Assembly (NCBI GenBank): GCA_025399215.1
Contig: MU621205.1
Span: 1 to 52,206 of the forward strand
Direction of reading: 5' to 3'
Source: Globomyces pollinis-pini
Taxonomy: Eukaryota; Chytridiomycota; Chytridiomycetes; Rhizophydiales; Globomycetaceae
DNA length: 52,206 nucleotides
In this document: positions 22,664-36,000 of the stretch, piece by piece
Numbering within the stretch: the stretch's first letter is position 1
Layout of the letters: each line of letters starts with the position of its first letter
The notes under the pieces: generated by a model
What the model saw: only the letters and a program-made list of their open reading frames with translations
The model's database searches: none
What the model was told of the DNA's origin: nothing
Program-made: the position numbers and the translations under genes

Positions 22664-22882
22664 ATTGTGATGGTAAAGGAAGTTGTATCAACTGATCTGC
22701 TCACAGACAAATACTGGTATCACCATTTGAAGAAACATCAATACACCATATGAAAGATATTTAACAAAAACTCTATAATAACAAAATTCAATAGTCTACT
22801 AATGAATGTTAAAGAACCAAATTGAACAACCAACAACCAAATTTTATATGGGTTAAAATCCTAAATTCCGATGGATTCACTT

Positions 22883-22993
22883 CTATTCCAATGCAGCAAA
22901 CTCTTTAACTCCAATTGGTGACTTTGGAATTCTTTGTGGTTCTTTTGGCGTTTCTGACCTAAATTCCTTTAGCCACTTATCTGCTTGTTCCAT
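22883..22993 (-). CDS. Very small hypothetical ORF (36 aa)
   Basis: ATG to TAG, 36 residues beginning MEQADKWLKEFRSETPKEP and ending GVKEFAALE. It is divergent from Osh3 with 27 bp between start codons. The hydrophilic, helix-forming composition and tight divergent placement suggest a genuine micro-gene, but it is too short to be sure. Confidence 0.35.
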   Translation of the reverse strand: MEQADKWLKEFRSETPKEPQRIPKSPIGVKEFAALE

Positions 22994-23020
22994 ATTTTAT
23001 CAACGTGACGATAAACAATT

Positions 23021-26000
23021 ATGCAGGAAATCACAGTTAAACAACGGAGTAGCTTCAAGCATTATTTTACAATCGACAGTCCTGGGAAGGAGCTCTGTTG
23101 GGATTTCTTCACAAGGAAAAAGAATATTTCGTTTGGTCTCTTTAGAAAGGATGATTCAAATAGCAGAGCATCTATTTCAATGATGAACGAACTGGAGTCG
23201 ATTCCAAACAGTCCTCTTGTTTCTTCAATATCCACAACTAGTCATCTGAGAAATAAATCAAGTGTATCTGTGGAGTCCCTTAACGAAACTCAAACTCGTA
23301 CATCCATTTCCAAATCTAGAGCTACTTATCCTGGACTGATTCCGTTGTTGCCAATAGAGCATTATGCCTCTTCTAAAGGAAATGTTACCGGCAGTTACGT
23401 AGTTGTTGAACCTGGGACTTTGTACTTAGTTTAATACTAACAAATAGTGTGTTAGTATTTGATAATACTTATTCGGTAAAGACACCCAAAAAGTTATTCT
23501 TCAATGTTCACGCTCGTGATGCTCAAACTCATGTAGTCGTTTTAGAAAAAAAGGAAGTGGAAGGTTGGCTATTAAAAAAAGGAAACCGAACTGTACAAGG
23601 TTATTCACGTCGATGGGTTGTCGTGAATACCAGTGGAGTGCTGACGTACAGTAAAACAGAAGGAGGGTAAGTGTATCAAACTAATCAGCACTCTAGTCGA
23701 ATCCAGGGGTCTGTCGATTTAACAGCCAACTGCGCAATAAGAATTCATCACGATCATCGATTGATTGATATCGATTCTTCTCAAAGTACTTTCCACTTCA
23801 AGGTTGAACTACCAGAGGAGTTTGACCGTTGGCTGCGATTATTCCAAAAGTTTGATGTGAATCAACTCACATCACAACTCGAGAGGCATACCAGTTTGAT
23901 TATCACAAGAAACAATGACAGTATATTAAGGGGTAGTAGTGTTAAGGAAGCTATTCCGAATGGAACTACAGAAGTAGCACTCGAATCGGTCCAACAAAAA
24001 GCTACAGAGATATTCACAACTTTGCAGCAAGAATTGATCAAAATGAAGAGTTTGATTGATTCCTCCAAAGGTAGAATTAATAGTAAAAGTCAATGGAAAG
24101 GTTCTAACTAATTTACTGATGATAGATTTTGCCGAAATATTAAATAGCGTTTCTGACATGACCTCCGGATTAGTTAACAATGCAAGCTCCACGCAATTAC
24201 AGTTACAAATTTTAAATGCCTCCACAAGAGCTCAAAAAGAAAAGGCAATTTATTCATTGCAAAACCTGGATGCTGCATTCTATGCGTGCTTAAATGACAA
24301 TAATCGTATACGAAAGAAATTTGGTCTTGATTTGGTACCTGCATCGGCATTTTTGGCTGAGGCTGAAAATCACCAAGAAGTTGTCTCAATAAATACCCCT
24401 GATGTGTTTTATGATGCTGAAGAAGGAGAATATTCCGATGATTCATCGGATGGTTTTTCAGTTCATGATACTAATGTATGAATATTTCGAGTATATCTAA
24501 CATTAAAGGAGCACCTTATTATTGAAGAAGAAAGTGACACAGAAACAAATGGAATTTCTGTTGATGTGTCAAAGGCTGGATCGCTATATAGTAGTGTAAT
24601 TGAAGAAAAATCATCCGTCTCACTTGAATCTACTGCCAAAGTGTCTAATTCCCCTATGCAAGTGGTTCGCCGAACAGCTTTACCATGTCCAGCTTCATCT
24701 ATGGAAAATATTAGTATTATGGGAATATTAAGAAACAATGTAAACTTAACCTATAAGATCATTAATACGTAGGTTGGAAAAGATCTGTCAACAGGTGAGT
24801 CGAATTTTGCTTATGTTCAGTTGCAATGCCTATTGCATTGAACGAACCCATCAACTTGCTCCAAAAACTTGCGGAAGAGGTATTTGATGCTTTTATAATC
24901 CAGTATAGCTTGAATATTCTTCTTTGCTAGATGCCGCATCTAAGACCCATGACCCAGTTGAGAGGTTATGTTTGATGGCTGGGTTTGTTGTGTCCGGGTA
25001 TTCTTCAACTGTACATCGGTCAGCGAGGAAGCCCTTTAATCCACTTCTTGGAGAAACATATGAATTTGATAGACCTGATTTAGGTAACATATATTTGTTA
25101 CTTATCAATAGGATTCAAATTTCTTGCAGAGAAGGTATCACACCATCCTGCAATAATGGCTTGTCACGCCATATCACCAAACTACATTTTTTACCAAGAT
25201 TCCCTTCTTAAAACAAAATTCTGGGGGTAAGAGTACCGTTTACTGAAGGTAGAAAATCAATGGAACTGAATAACATTGGAACGGGTGAGTAGGTATACTG
25301 TCTGATGTTTTAGTAAATGTGCAATTTCCAGCATTAGAAGAGCATTATGTTTGGCAAAAGCGTAATCGTTTAAATTTTTTATTGTATAGTTACTACTTCA
25401 ATGAGAAACATGTTTTCGAGCAGCAGATCATTAGAACATCATGGAACTATCAAAATTATAAGCAAATTAACTGGTATTTTTTTTTGATCTAAAGCTCTCA
25501 TAGGACATTATTGTGAGTTGAATTTCAAAGAGTCTGGATATTTCTCGTCTGCCAATAATGAAGTTGAAGGAGCTATTTACGCACCAAACGCTAAGAAGAT
25601 GATATCTGTTGGGTAAGTAGTTTATCACTTACGTTAGTGGCCGTTGGGATCATTCCATAAACAAATACTCTGATTCCTCTCCAAATAAATTGGAGGTGAT
25701 CTGGAGAGCCAATCCTTTCCCAGCAAACCACGTAGAAAATTATGGATTCACACAATTTGCGATTGAATTGAATGGTTTCTAAGAAAGTGGTTAACAGTTA
25801 GAACTGACACCAGATTTGGAAGACAGGCTTCCTAACACTGACACTAGATATCGAACTGATCAAAGGTGAATAGAACCATTTACTAACCGCAGATTATATG
25901 AAGATGGTCGAAGTGATGATGCTGAGGCAGAAAAACTTCGATTGGAGCAGAAACAACGAGACTTTAGAAAAGAAAATGATACACCTACCAATCCATGGAG

Positions 26001-26121
26001 CCCACAATACTTTAAATTGGTTGAATCAAAAGACAGTGAGTCAGGGTCATGTTGGACTTATAATGGCACCTATTGGGAATCCAATGGGAAATTCCAGAAT
26101 TATATTGATCTATACTCATAA
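23021..26121 (+). CDS. OSH3: Osh3-type oxysterol-binding protein (GOLD-PH-FFAT-ORD)
   Basis: Lipid-transfer protein at ER-plasma membrane contact sites. Sixteen exons: 23021-23421, 23448-23666, 23697-24100, 24126-24475, 24509-24739, 24773-24794, 24821-24879, 24909-25083, 25112-25226, 25253-25284, 25314-25361, 25390-25473, 25504-25612, 25638-25774, 25802-25865 and 25893-26121 (2679 nt, 892 aa). Fifteen introns of 25-33 nt; one exon is 22 nt. The N-terminal GOLD domain (about 1-160: [39 protein letters not shown]) is split by a Ser-rich insert. A PH domain follows (about 170-265: [19 protein letters not shown]). A FFAT-like VFYDAEE (about 434) could bind VAP. The ORD (about 530-890) has [20 protein letters not shown], the signature [14 protein letters not shown] and a terminal WTYNGTYWE. 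The domain order is that of yeast Osh3. Confidence 0.95.
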
Positions 26122-26808
26122 AAATTGTGTAGATAGTATCCAGTATTATATTCCAAACTATTAAATAAAGACCTATTTCAAACAAATCCTTGTCATATTT
26201 AAAAAACAACGATACGTAACGGTAAGAATATTTTCACTGCACCAAAATTAGTCAGATTGATATAAACAGTATCCTTTTATTGGTCTCTATCCACAAAGGT
26301 GTACACAATGTTCATCCTAATACATACTTCTAACTATCGTTATAAATCTTACACTAGATCCATTCTCCATGAAACAAACTACAATTATGCTTCATGCATA
26401 ATGACTATAAGTAGTTCCTCGATCTTCTAATAAACTACTCATTAAAACCTTTAACTAGTAAACTAGCATGCTCTGATCACTTTCCAGAGATATCTTTTCG
26501 TTCGTTTAGATCTAAATATATCATATTCAATTTATCTTGAGAGCTCAACTCGACACTTCAAGCATAAAACCACCATTTGCTATCCATATCTGGGATTTTG
26601 GAGTCTTTTTTAACGGCCGAGTCAAATGTCAGTTTGGTTCTAGAATAAGCAGTGAAAAATTGGACCACTATATTAGATTGGATACTAGAAAGATGAAAAG
26701 TAACGTTATATGTTGTATTGAATGATTGATTCAGCTGTCTACTTTTTCTACCTATCGAAACTCAGATCATGTTATGTATACGATTGAGTTTCGCGTCTGA
26801 GTTTGATT
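26122..26808. other. Intergenic region
   Basis: About 690 bp downstream of Osh3. It is AT-rich and contains only short frames of chance quality. No repeat or RNA gene is recognised. Confidence 0.45.
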
Positions 26809-26986
26809 ATGGGCACCATGATTAAATCTCTCCTAGGAGCTGCTTTCAAACCTTTCTTCTTATTGGCTGTAAGATCATCCTTCATGTTATGTTATTGAGT
26901 GATAATTGTTATTAGGTAATTAATTTTATCTTTTATAGGCGGTCTTTTGTATTGTTATTTATCACTACGACTTAAAACTAAAATAA
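26809..26986 (+). CDS. Tiny predicted membrane protein (35 aa)
   Basis: Exons 26809-26868 and 26939-26986 (108 nt, 35 aa). The product is MGTMIKSLLGAAFKPFFLL joined to AAVFCIVIYHYDLKLK, a single transmembrane helix with a basic N-flank and a charged tail. Size and layout recall small respiratory-complex or OST accessory subunits, but I cannot assign it. The 70-nt intron is long for this window and splits into 47 nt plus 23 nt (GTAATT...TATAG) with no exon between. Support is splice signals and the plausible product only. Confidence 0.45.
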
Positions 26987-27056
26987 ACACCCACTCGTGT
27001 TGAATAATTTCAATAGAAAATAAAGGATTGATAGTCAATTATATTTATTTGCATAA

Positions 27057-29039
27057 TTATTGTTCCTTTTCTTCTGGATGTTTACCAAAATAATCTATCA
27101 ACCAATCATGACTTTCACGCATTCCTCTATCATACTTGTTTGGGAAATGGAAAAAAATCATATCTATTTTCAAATGCAAATCATCAAAAAATTCTGGAAT
27201 AGATTTCTCAATGACATAATGTGGTTCGGGATCATCAATGAGAGGATGTCCAGTGTTGTTTTGACGTAATCCTTTTTTAGTGTGTTTGATGTTGGGATCG
27301 ACTCTGGAGGTTTTGTAGATAAAGTAGGATTGTCCTGGTACAAATAATCGGGGATGCTTGTTTGATTTCTTTAATTCTAAGTTCAATTCATGAATCTGTT
27401 CTAGTTTTTGTTCTAATGTTAATTCTTTCTTTTTGTGCAGTTCGGCAGTTAGAATGATTAAATCTCTAAGGTCGAGGAATGAACCGTAGCTCATTTTTGG
27501 GATGATGTCATATTCGTTGATGTATGTAACTATGTTTTCCTTGTATTCGGTGGTTAAGTCAATGGATAGAACTGGTGGAGTACCATATCCATAAGATTTC
27601 ACATCCATATCTTCACCCCCATAACTTTGCAATTCTTCACGAAGAACAATAGTACACATTGCAGCTACTGCGCCTCCTAAACTATGCCCAAGAAAGTAAA
27701 CTCCCTTTGGCTTATAAGTTTCAATCCATTCTTTAAATTTATCCATATAATGATGCTGCATCCATAAAGCGGATTGAACTGAACCAGCATGGGCACTACC
27801 ACCCATAAATTCACAATATTCACAATTTAAATCAGTGATGGCATCAGCAACACCAAACGTACCACGAATAGTGACAACCAAAGCTTGAGTTTTAACATCC
27901 CATACGACATAAAACGCTGGTTTGTGGTTAAATAATCCATTAGAGCCATAATCATAGACCAACAAGTGTTTAGATTCAATTTTCAAGTGATTTATGATCG
28001 CTTTTTTGTTCTGATTCAGTTTAAATACATCAGTTAGTTTCCCATAGCCAAAATAGTTCAACACAGCAGCACCATATGAAGGCATAATAAAGTTTAAAAA
28101 GTAAGTTCCAATTTTGATCTGGGTTGTGTCTATAACTACATCGAAAGTCTTTGGGTTTGGATATCGTTTGTAGTACTTATTATAAGAAATCAAAATATTT
28201 TTACCTTCTGAAGCATGGCTAAACCCCTAGCGAATTCTGTATTTGTAATTGACCACCCGGTTTTACCAACAGCCGCCAAGAGTTGCGTAATTGCATCGAG
28301 ACCTTCTTTATAGGATCGTTTTGTGTATACAGAATTGGTACTTAAAGTCCTAACTGGTCGTCTCCCTGACATGGAATCACTATTTTCCGAGGAAACGTCC
28401 AAACTGTCATGCCCCTCTTCAAGCGAGTATTCATTAAATACATCTACCATATCTTTCAATTGAGAATCAGTGTTTGCACTGCTTGGCTGAGCACTACCTG
28501 GCTCACTGCCACTCAAGTTCGACATAGCCATAGGAGATTCCACATATGGCATATTAAATGTCAATTCATCTGCTGAAAAATCAAAAGTGATTTTTAGGTC
28601 AATGGTTCCCAAAAGATTGGATTTGTTATTGACATCAACCAAGTCAAATGTACTAGAAATTAAATGAAGAAAAAGAATACTAAAGGGAGTCGCCATGGAG
28701 TTGAGGTAAATCAGAGAGTTTAATTGAAGTTTGGGCTACTTTGGTATGAGATAAAAAGACTTGTTTAAGAATATAAACCTTCACAACATCAAACATCAAT
28801 GCATGATAGTTTAATGGAAAAGACAGTTTATGAGCGTAAGGCTTGGAAGAAACAGTATGCTTGTTGCTTCTGTGAGAGACTGTTATTCTGGCAGATTCAA
28901 CAGAAAGAAGAGCAATGGAATGAACTTGAATGAATACCATTGTGGGATGTCCGTTCGGAGTGATCCCTTTTTCCGAGAAAGAATGGGTGTGTTCTCTCAC
29001 TAATCTATGCTTTTGAGTATTGACTTGTAGAGCGGACAT
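27057..29039 (-). CDS. C2-domain class 3 lipase (DAG lipase-like)
   Basis: Alpha/beta hydrolase of the Lipase_3 family, likely acting on diacylglycerol or other acylglycerols at membranes. Exons 29039-28681, 28652-28205 and 28175-27057 (1926 nt, 641 aa; introns 28 and 29 nt). Residues ~1-155 look like a C2 domain (TMVFIQVHSIALLSVESARITVS, SNLLGTIDLKITFDF). A Ser-rich acidic linker follows. The lipase core (about 275-600) has VVWDVKTQALVVTIRGT, DAITDLNCEY, the nucleophile elbow FLGHSLGGAVAAM (Ser about 431), YGYGTPPVLS, NEYDIIPKMS (catalytic Asp about 492) and candidate catalytic His in PHYVIEKS. There are no transmembrane helices, unlike animal DAGL. The start is the first ATG; an upstream exon cannot be excluded. 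Confidence 0.88.
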
Positions 29040-30071
29040 TGTAGGTAAAGTGTTGACGTTTGACTCTTTAGTGTTTCGCTTTGAAGCCACACACTGTGTT
29101 GTTGTGACACAATCTGCTTTGGGATGGATGGCACCTTTTTCATCTGTTCAAGTGACAAACATATCCAAAGATACCATCAGAGATTTCAAATGAATCTGAA
29201 TAAACTATTAGATGCAATGATTTTTGTTTAGATAATTTAGTCTTTGTCCTTTTTTTGTAGTTATCTGTCTCAAACCATCGCCTTTGACTATCCACTTCTG
29301 TTTTCATACACCCACTCTATTTTAGTAAAAAGCTTAGTGACTCACATCTCATTTAGTGCTGTATATCATGTAAATATTGTAATTAATACATTTTAAATCT
29401 AATCATCACTACCTCACTCACTGATAAGAAATTTACCAACTTTCTTATGGCAAGTAAACGTGAGTGATCTCACCCCGTGAGTGATTGAGTGATCCTACCT
29501 CACGGGGTCATTTACTTAGATTATAAAATAGTTTGATTTGAAATCATATGAAAAGCGAGGATCATGAAATTTAATATAAAACGGGTTTAGGTGGGTTCAA
29601 TGAACAAGTGTTTGATGTTGGGAAGCCAACATTAAAGTTTCAAACTGACTGGATAAGTAAGGGATGATCTCATATATTTATGGTGGTTTTAGTTATGGTA
29701 AAGTAGCGCTTGGATGCACTAGAAATAAATACTTTAATAAAAATCAACCGCTTTTTCTGTAACAAAGTCTCATGAGTGAAGAAGTGGCTTGAAGTCGTCT
29801 CATCAGTAAACACAAGACCAGACGCTGGTTGTTTCATTGCGTAAGACAAACTGTGGATTGGCAGAACCTGAATAGGCATATCATTAAATAACAATAATCT
29901 CACTATTTCTACTCATTGTTCCTCTTTCTTCCATTACTACTTGTCGTTGTTTCTCCTTTCTCAATATTCGTGCGACTTCCCTTGAAAAAACGCCCAATCC
30001 AGAATGGAGTGGCTCGATTGGCTTTAAATACCAGGTCTCTCACACTTTTACAATTCTTTTAAACTTATAGA
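29040..30071. other. Divergent intergenic region with hairpin
   Basis: About 1 kb between the lipase start and the DUF3712 gene start. It holds the inverted repeat at 29452-29517 and a probable 5'UTR intron (30035-30070, GTCTCTCAC...CTTATAG) just before the DUF3712 ATG. No complete ORF is convincing. Confidence 0.5.
29452..29517. repeat. Imperfect inverted repeat / hairpin
   Basis: ACCCCGTGAG (29472-29481) pairs perfectly with CTCACGGGGT (29499-29508) across a 17-nt loop, and outer AAGTAAA (29452-29458) pairs with TTTACTT (29511-29517). CGTGAGTGAT is also tandemly repeated in the left arm. It is GC-rich against the local background and could be a terminator-like structure, protein site or MITE remnant. 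Confidence 0.5.
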
Positions 30072-33000
30072 ATGACGACGATGAAATCGTCCTCAAATGA
30101 TGCTTTGGCCCGTGCCGCGAATGATTCCTATGAATCTAGACCAAACAACTTGTTCAAAACTATTCAGAGTTGGTACAAGGTATTTTTCAACTTTATTAAT
30201 TTTTTAGCCTGTTTATGATTACAAAACTGAGGGATTAAGTCCCGAAGAAAGAGCATTAAGTCCTAGATATTTCAACGGACGAATGAAACAGTGGGAATTC
30301 ATTTTCCTTCATGTTATGGTATTCATCAATTTCATCTGTATGTTGATGGTACCTATTGCTTACTTTTCTCTTGTTCCAACCTATATTCAATACAGAATTG
30401 ACAAACTGGGTACTGAAGGCAATGACCTCAGAATTCATACTGTTCGAGTTGGGAAAATGACTAATACTACCATTGAGTTTACTGCTGATGTTCGTACTGA
30501 CCCATTATTACCGCTTCCTATCCAAATTGGATTCAGACCTTTTACTGCTTACTTGTCCACTGGTGGAAATAAATTAGCTCAAGTGAATCTTCCAGAAAAA
30601 ACACTTTGGATTAACAAGGAAATTATTTTTGATGTCACTGGAACTATTGAAATTAATCCAGAGCAACAAAAGAATATGAAGAGCTTCATCTCCAAGTTCT
30701 CCTCCAAGGAAGGTATCAAAGACTTAGAATTGGCAGTCAACTTTGCTCCTGCTTGTACTGCCTATGGTTTACCTGCCTACTCTTCTCTTCCATTACACCG
30801 TTATGTGAAAGTCGGTGATGTCTCTGGTGCTGTTGGAACTTTACTCTCCAGTTTGAAAACTGCTGGTTCTACTACTTCCTACATTTTATTCCAAAAACCA
30901 TTGACTGATCCTGGTAAGCTTTAATTATATTTTAACCATTAATAGCTGCTGCTCTCCGTTCTCACTTTGAAAGCAAAGATATTATCGTTCTTCCTCCTTC
31001 TTTAGGTGGATTTCATTTGGTTTGGCAATCTTTTGTTGCCAAAATGGATGACAACTCCGCTACTTTTGGTGTTCAGGTTGCTTTTGAAAATAATTCTCCG
31101 TTCGCTCTTTATCCAATTAACACCATCGAATACTATGTGACCATTCAAGGTGTCAAAGTTATGAAAATGATTCTTCGAAAAATTGCTTTGGACCCAGAAC
31201 TTAACCGAAACTTCAACCTTGAAGTACAGATGGTGTTTTTGGAAAAGAATTTGGACCCTGCTAAAACAATCGCTGCTATTGAAGCAGCAACTGCTGATTT
31301 TGCTAAAAATTTCAACTTCCAATTTGGTATTGCTGGTCCAATGACTGTATCTGGCCTTGGTTTTACTGAAGATATTACTGAAGACTTGTTAATCAGTGGT
31401 ACATTAAGTGACGTTGTTGCATTCATTCCACAAACAATCTTGTCTTTCTTAAAAGATCCATTGAACAATATCCCATCTGGTGCTGCTGATGAAATTAAAA
31501 GTATCCTTGGTAGTTCCAAATTTGAATTCAATGTTCTCTCCGATAAACTTCAAGGTATTTTCGGTATCAAATTACCTAGTTTGGATTTCATTATTCCACC
31601 TCCTACTTTGGAATTCCCATATGCTTCTACCATTAGTATCTATGGTAATGATGTTCAAGCAATTGTTTCCAATGTTGACCCAATTATTGCTAAACGAGAA
31701 GACAAAGGTCTCCGTATCAACACTGCTGTTAATGTCATTCCAGTCAATACAGAAGCCGCTGCCAACGGATTGGCTGCTGCTATCAACCCTTTGATTGCGT
31801 TTAAGCCTCAGGTATTTGAGTATTTTATTAATAGTAGTCTTCTGTTATCGGAATTAAAGATTTGGCTTTCTTCACACCTGGCCAACCCAAATTCAAGTGG
31901 TGTGAAGCTTTATTCGGAGCTCGAGTTATTAAGTTGACCATTCCAGCTATTCCAAAGGAACAACTCATTAGTGTATTAAAGAGTGATCTATCTATGAAAG
32001 TTGCCCAAGAATTTTCTCAATCAATCAATATCAAGAACATTGATATTGCTCAATTAAATGATCAACCTGGGTTTGGTGCCAAGGGTGCTATTGATGTCAA
32101 ATATCCTGCTGGTTTGCCAGAGTTAAAGATTGATATTGGTTTCTTCCATATTGATAGTACTGTCGAATCAGTTAACATTGCTGCAATCGAATTACCTACT
32201 GGTTTGAAATTCATGCCTTCCGCTAATGGTGTTAATATTAATGGAGCTGCTATTTTATCACGAGACAATGCTTTGGGATCAAAAGTTCAAACGTTTGCTG
32301 ATGCTTTACTAAAAGATGGCGCTCTCCCATCATACTGTGGTGTGACTGGTATCAAGTTTGGTGCTTCTCCGTCAAACAGCTTTATTACATTCTCCAAAAT
32401 CATTGCAGACCTTGACACTGAAACTATTCTCAAAGTTGTGTCTGGCTCTGGACTTTCAGTTGAGAAATTAGTTTCTACTGCCTCTTCATTGTTGCCTGCT
32501 GGGCTTGTTAAAGTGCAAGGTGCTGACTTTGCTATTAATGGACCAAACGACATATCTCTTGCTGTTGCAAATACCATCAACAACCCTTTCCAAATTTCCT
32601 TATCTATGGGTACACTGGAAATGGCGTTGCTGTTGAGTGATGGTACCGTTGCTGTTGTTGTTATTGGCCCAATCAAGATTGGAGGTGGAAGTGGTCCAGT
32701 TCTACTTGATATCAAAATTAAGCCTTCTAATGGAGCAAACGGACTTGATCAAAAGGTTGCCGATTTAGTGAACGCCGTGCTTGCTAAGGATATTACATTG
32801 AAAACTATTTTGGCTGTTACTGGAATCAAATTGACTCCTGTGGGAGTCACTTCTGGTCCTGCTGTTATTGATCAACTTCAAAAAGTTGTCTTTGGTGTTC
32901 CAGCTGGTAAAGTCATTGATATTGGTGTTAAAGTTCTGAAAGCATTGCAATCATCTACTGCACCTGGTCCAATTGATATTTCTGCTTTACTACCACCTGC

Positions 33001-36000
33001 TGACATTCTTACTAAATTGAATCCTGCTATTAAGTTAGTTGAAGCCAATGCCGTTCAAGGGAGAACCTTAAAAAGTGGTGCTGATGTTGGATATACCAAT
33101 CCTATGCCAATTTCCGCCAAGGTTCCATATTCCGCTGTTTCCATTTCCTTAAATGATATTCCTTTTGTTGATACTCAAGTCAATAATATTCAATTGGCTC
33201 GTGTTTCTGGAACTATTCAACCAAGAATTGAACTTGTTTTCAACAAGGCTGATCCATTACCAGACACTGTTGCTGCGTTAGTCAACAACTTTTTACAAGG
33301 TAAGTTAGACACTGCGATTACTGTTCGTGGGATCTTCTTTGGTACTAGTGCTGGTGAACGTAATGGTCTTTTATCCAAGGTATCTGTCAATATTACTCCA
33401 TTTGCTGCTCCATTTGCTTCAATTGGTAAAGATATTCAAGCCCAATTAAGTCAAATTGCTACCGTTGAACATTTGTCCAAACGTCAAGCCAACTCTGCTG
33501 CCCCATTGTTTACTATCAGCGGATTACCAATGGGTATTGGTGCCTCTTTGAACACTGTTGATGTTGCATTCAAACCTAAAAGTGTCATCGGTACTGATAT
33601 TGGTGCTGGATTAGTTGTTCCATTTACTGTCAACGTTAACATTCCTTATGTTGCTGCATCGGCCAATATTGATGATGTTCATGCTGCTACTGCAACCCTT
33701 GGATTAGCAATTAGTCAACCAAACACCGCTGTAAAGTTGAGCACTCTAATTGAACTTAACGATGTTGAAGCACTTGCTGATAAGGTCAAGATTTTGGTGG
33801 ATGCTTTTGTAGCACAAACTGCACTTCCTGGTCGTGTTTCTGGTGGTCGTCTTATTTTTGGTGTATCCAAAGAAGATAGTGTTGATGCATTTTCCAAAAT
33901 TGGTGCATCTCTTGCTCTCAATACTGTGGCCGAACCAATTCAAAAAATTGTGTATCCAATAATCAATAATTTGAACTTGGATCCTGAAGTATTAATTGCT
34001 CAAGCTTCTTCTTCTCAACTTGGGGTTAAGGTTGGTGGTTTGAGCCTTAAAGCAAAACCTTCTCGTATCATGGAAGCTGGTGCCACCATCGGAGTTGCCA
34101 ATAATTTCCCAATCACCGTCTCTGGTTTAGGATTTGCTAGTGTCAATGCAGGTCTTGATGATGTGACTATTGTGAACTTGAGCCTTAATGGTATTACAAT
34201 CAAACGTGGTCAACAGGATATCCCATTAATTGCCAATGCTCAATTCCCATCCGATGAACTTATCCGAAACAAGGTCAAGTCTTTTGGTGATAGTATCTCC
34301 CAAAACTTCCCAAACACCCCTGAAAAGTTTTCTACTGGTGGTATCCTGTTCGGTGTCAGTGCTGCTGATCCTATCAAAATTATGAGCAAGGTCAACATCA
34401 AAATTCCATCTACCTTATTACTTAACCAGAAAAATGCCGACTTTGCTAAGAAGATTGCTCTAGGACAATTGGCCAGCCAAGGTGTTGATTTGAATAATCT
34501 CTCTGGTGCTTTGAAGTCTCCGCTAGTACAGAATTTGATTGCTTCAACTGCTGTGGACGTAGCCTTCCAGAAAAACAAGGAAATTTCTACTCTAGTTCAA
34601 ACAAGTTTGAAATTGCCACTTACTGTTACTGTTGAAATTCCATATGCAAAATTGGGTGCTGATTTAGACTCTTCTCGTGCTGCTGATTTATCATTGAATG
34701 ATTTTGTTGTTAACAGTGTCGCTAATGCTGAAACCAAATTGAAACTATCTTCCATTGTATCTATTTATGATGACGATAACTTGGCTAACAACGTTGCTCG
34801 AATTGCTACTGCCGTAACTACTCAATTATTTAGCACTGAAGCCAAAACTATTGCTGGAACTGTTGGTGGAGGCAGAGTTGTTTTCGGTGCTAGTTCATCT
34901 GATTTCATTGATACTTTCTCATTATTTTCTGTTTCACTTTCCCTTGACCCATTGGTTACTCCAGTTATTCAATACGTTAAAGCATTGGTCGCTTCTGCTC
35001 CTGTTGATCCTTCTACTCTTTTCAAACTTGCACAACAATACTTACCGCCAATCAAAATCGATGCCAAACCATTGAAGACAATTGGTGCTGCTACTAAGAT
35101 AAGTTACAACAATCCATTCAAGTTAACTGTAACTGGATTGAACTATTTCACTGCTGGTGCTGGTATTGATTCCCAAGATATTGTCAAGATTGTGTCTCCA
35201 GGTGGAGCCCTTAGCCAAGGTAACAAAACTTTGGATGTTGTTGTTGATATGGTCTTCCAATCTTCGGCTGATATTCAAAAGAAAGTCAAAACTTTCGTTG
35301 ACAATGTGGCTTCTAAATTTGGTCAAACTACCGAAATGTTTACCGCTGGAGGAGTTGCTTTCGGTTATGATGCTGAAAGTGCATACAATTTCTTACGTCG
35401 AACTGTAGTTGGTGTTAAATCAAATATGCTTTTGAACGAAAAGAACTTGAACGCTGCGTTATCTGCTGCTGGCCAAGTTAATACTACTCAATTATTGGGA
35501 ATGGTTAAATTAGGAGGTCTATCTGCTGAATTCCATCCATCTACCGTTATTGATACTAAAGTGGATGCTGAAGTTCTTGTCCCATTAGATATAAAGTTCA
35601 ACATGCCATTCTTCAAGACCAGTGCAAACGTGAACGCTGCTGAATTTGTTGATGTTTCTGTTTCTGGCCTTCAATTAACTGGAAAGGGTCCAAACAAGCT
35701 TGCTATTGGAGCTGCTGCCAACATTCATGATACTGAAGACATTGCAATCAACATTGCAAGCATTGTTGATGCAGTGTTGAAGGGTAAAGAACTACCAGGT
35801 ACAATCGGAGGAGGCAAACTTCTTTTCGTAAGTTTTCATGATTACAATTTCTAACATTTTAGGGTCTTGATGGATCTGAAGCAAACGTTATTGACACTTT
35901 CTCTACTGTTTCACTTGACTTGAATCTTCAAAAGGTTGGAGGACCAATTCTTGCACAAATCATGGCTCAAATTAATAAGGTTCCATTCCCACAATCTCCT

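Noticed and set aside
26537..26725. 62-codon ORF downstream of Osh3
   Set aside because: Begins at a non-ATG or weak context and shows no conserved character; treated as chance.
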